Positions 6,165 to 6,801 of a stretch of DNA of 6,801 nucleotides are shown here, piece after piece. The stretch is from Treponema sp. (lineage in GTDB: Bacteria > Spirochaetota > Spirochaetia > Treponematales > Treponemataceae). The first letter of the stretch is position 1, and each line of letters starts with the position of its first letter. The notes under the pieces are model-generated. The model worked only from the letters and a program-made list of their open reading frames with translations, did no database searches and was not told where the DNA came from. The position numbers were made by a program, and so were the translations under genes. The DNA is taken from positions 1 to 6,801 of the forward strand of contig JAEDDW010000089.1 in the NCBI GenBank assembly GCA_016293645.1. Direction: 5' to 3'.

Positions 6165-6320
6165 ATGACAGACAACGAATACAGCAAGGCAAGAAAAGCC
6201 GCTGTTGATGCCCTTATCTACTGGGCAAAGACAGGCATGAGAGAGTTCACCATGCGTGACGCAGTAAACGACTATCTGGAGGCGAGCGGTGCTAACCGCC
6301 CCTCCATCGGTGGCGAATAG
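6165..6320 (+). CDS. Small 51-residue hypothetical protein
   Basis: A short reading frame (ATG 6165 to TAG 6318-6320) starts 21 bp after the stop of the membrane coiled-coil gene, preceded by an A-rich 'catcagaatc'. Its translation begins MTDNEYSKARKAAVDALIYW and continues through 'REFTMRDAVNDYLEASG' to a short 'RPSIGGE' tail. The composition is that of a normal soluble, mostly helical protein, and codon choice resembles the upstream mob genes. The 'DALIYWAKTGMREFTMRDAV' stretch looks like a small helical bundle, possibly HTH-like, but no family is recognised. Position suggests it is the last gene of the mobilization operon. A chance frame is the alternative; composition and placement argue against it. 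Confidence 0.65.
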   Translation: MTDNEYSKARKAAVDALIYWAKTGMREFTMRDAVNDYLEASGANRPSIGGE

Positions 6321-6337
6321 ACCATCCTTGCACACAG

Positions 6338-6373
6338 AAAAAATGCAGCCAACCGACTGGCGATTGACTGCAT
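6338..6373 (-). terminator. Hairpin with T-run, terminator for the opposing gene
   Basis: ATGCAG (6343-6348) pairs with CTGCAT (6368-6373). After a C/A mismatch, CAA (6350-6352) pairs with TTG (6364-6366), giving a 10-step stem with one mismatch and an 11-base loop. On the minus strand the stem is followed by six T (complement of AAAAAA at 6338-6343), the form of an intrinsic terminator 27 bp after the stop of the minus-strand gene. On the plus strand no comparable T-run follows, so it would stop plus-strand transcription weakly at best. Confidence 0.55.
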
Positions 6374-6400
6374 ATACAATTCATTTTGCAATAAGATTAC

Positions 6401-6763
6401 TTACTTTCCCTCTTTTCCATCGGTTTTATTAGATGAGTTTGTTTTTGTAGTTGCTGTTTTTGATGAGGTTGCTCGTGGAAGAAGAGTTGGATTAGAGCCT
6501 ATTGACCAACGATTATTCTTCGGTTGCGACGGAGGAACATTTGTGTTTGTGCGACTGGTTTCTTTTCGCTTTTGTTCCGCTTTTCTTTTTTCCTCTGCTC
6601 TTCTCCTCGCATTTTCCCGTTCTAAAGCAATGCGATTACGTTCATTAATCTCATGAAGACGTTGATTGTTTATCCTTTGTTGCTCTTGTTGGAATCGTCT
6701 CTCATTTTCTTTTCTAATTTGTTCATTACGTTCTTCTTCAAGATATCCTAAATTCCGCAGCAT
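6401..6763 (-). CDS. Charged coiled-coil protein of unknown function
   Basis: This 120-residue protein runs towards the mobilization operon. Residues ~8-70 are a long, very charged helix rich in Glu, Arg, Gln and Asn (ERNEQIRKENERRFQQEQQR and similar) with coiled-coil-like character. From ~71 onward it is rich in Ser, Thr, Asn and Pro and ends in 'NKTDGKEGK', so it looks disordered. There is no signal peptide or membrane segment. ATG 6763 (minus) follows an in-frame TAA a few bases upstream, so the frame does not extend further left. The upstream sequence is A-rich; a TTTG at 6798-6801 with a 20-bp spacer to TAAGTTAA (6770-6777) is only a partial promoter match. The region is visibly AT-richer than the rest of the window, which may mean different origin. 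A hairpin terminator follows. No family is recognised. Confidence 0.65.
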   Translation of the reverse strand: MLRNLGYLEEERNEQIRKENERRFQQEQQRINNQRLHEINERNRIALERENARRRAEEKRKAEQKRKETSRTNTNVPPSQPKNNRWSIGSNPTLLPRATSSKTATTKTNSSNKTDGKEGK

Positions 6764-6801
6764 TTTAGTTTAACTTATTTTATAAGTACCTGAGCAACAA
6801 A

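Noticed and set aside
1..6801. CRISPR array, tRNA or rRNA genes, insertion sequence
   Set aside because: No regularly spaced repeats, no tRNA cloverleaf or rRNA signature, and no transposase frame with terminal inverted repeats could be found by reading.

Overview
The window looks like part of a mobilizable genetic element from a Bacteroidales bacterium (Bacteroides, Phocaeicola, Parabacteroides or Prevotella-type; the genus cannot be told from sequence alone). Three things point there. Starts are preceded by A-rich stretches rather than Shine-Dalgarno boxes. A TAnnTTTG-type -7 element lies upstream of the integrase. The gene set is a tyrosine integrase followed by excisionase-like HTH proteins, a ribbon-helix-helix mobilization protein and an HxH relaxase, which is the usual layout of Bacteroidales integrative mobilizable elements.

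Layout: 67-792 encodes a protein with what look like three excisionase-type HTH modules. 793-1131 is a 339-bp non-coding region with nested inverted and direct repeats and a promoter-like element, probably a control and/or recombination region. 1132-2271 is a tyrosine recombinase with a complete catalytic set. 2297-2746 is an excisionase-like HTH protein. 2844-3686 is a winged-helix protein with a long acidic, disordered-looking tail. 3687-3917 is non-coding and carries a T-run, an imperfect stem-loop and an AT palindrome; it is the best oriT candidate. 3918-4313 (RHH accessory protein) and 4310-5575 (relaxase) overlap by 4 bp. 5595-6143 encodes a coiled-coil protein with one C-terminal membrane segment, and 6165-6320 a 51-residue small protein. 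A hairpin with a T-run on the minus strand (6338-6373) separates these from a convergent, AT-richer gene (6401-6763, minus) encoding a charged, coiled-coil-like protein.

How the parts would work together: the integrase, with the excisionase-like proteins, would excise and integrate the element. The RHH protein and relaxase would nick and carry the DNA from the oriT region. No coupling protein or type IV secretion gene is in the window, so transfer probably uses a helper conjugative element, although such genes could lie outside. No resistance, defence or metabolic cargo is recognisable. The least explained items are the repeat-rich region upstream of the integrase, the membrane coiled-coil and small proteins behind the relaxase, and the opposing charged gene at the right edge, which may mark a change of DNA origin.
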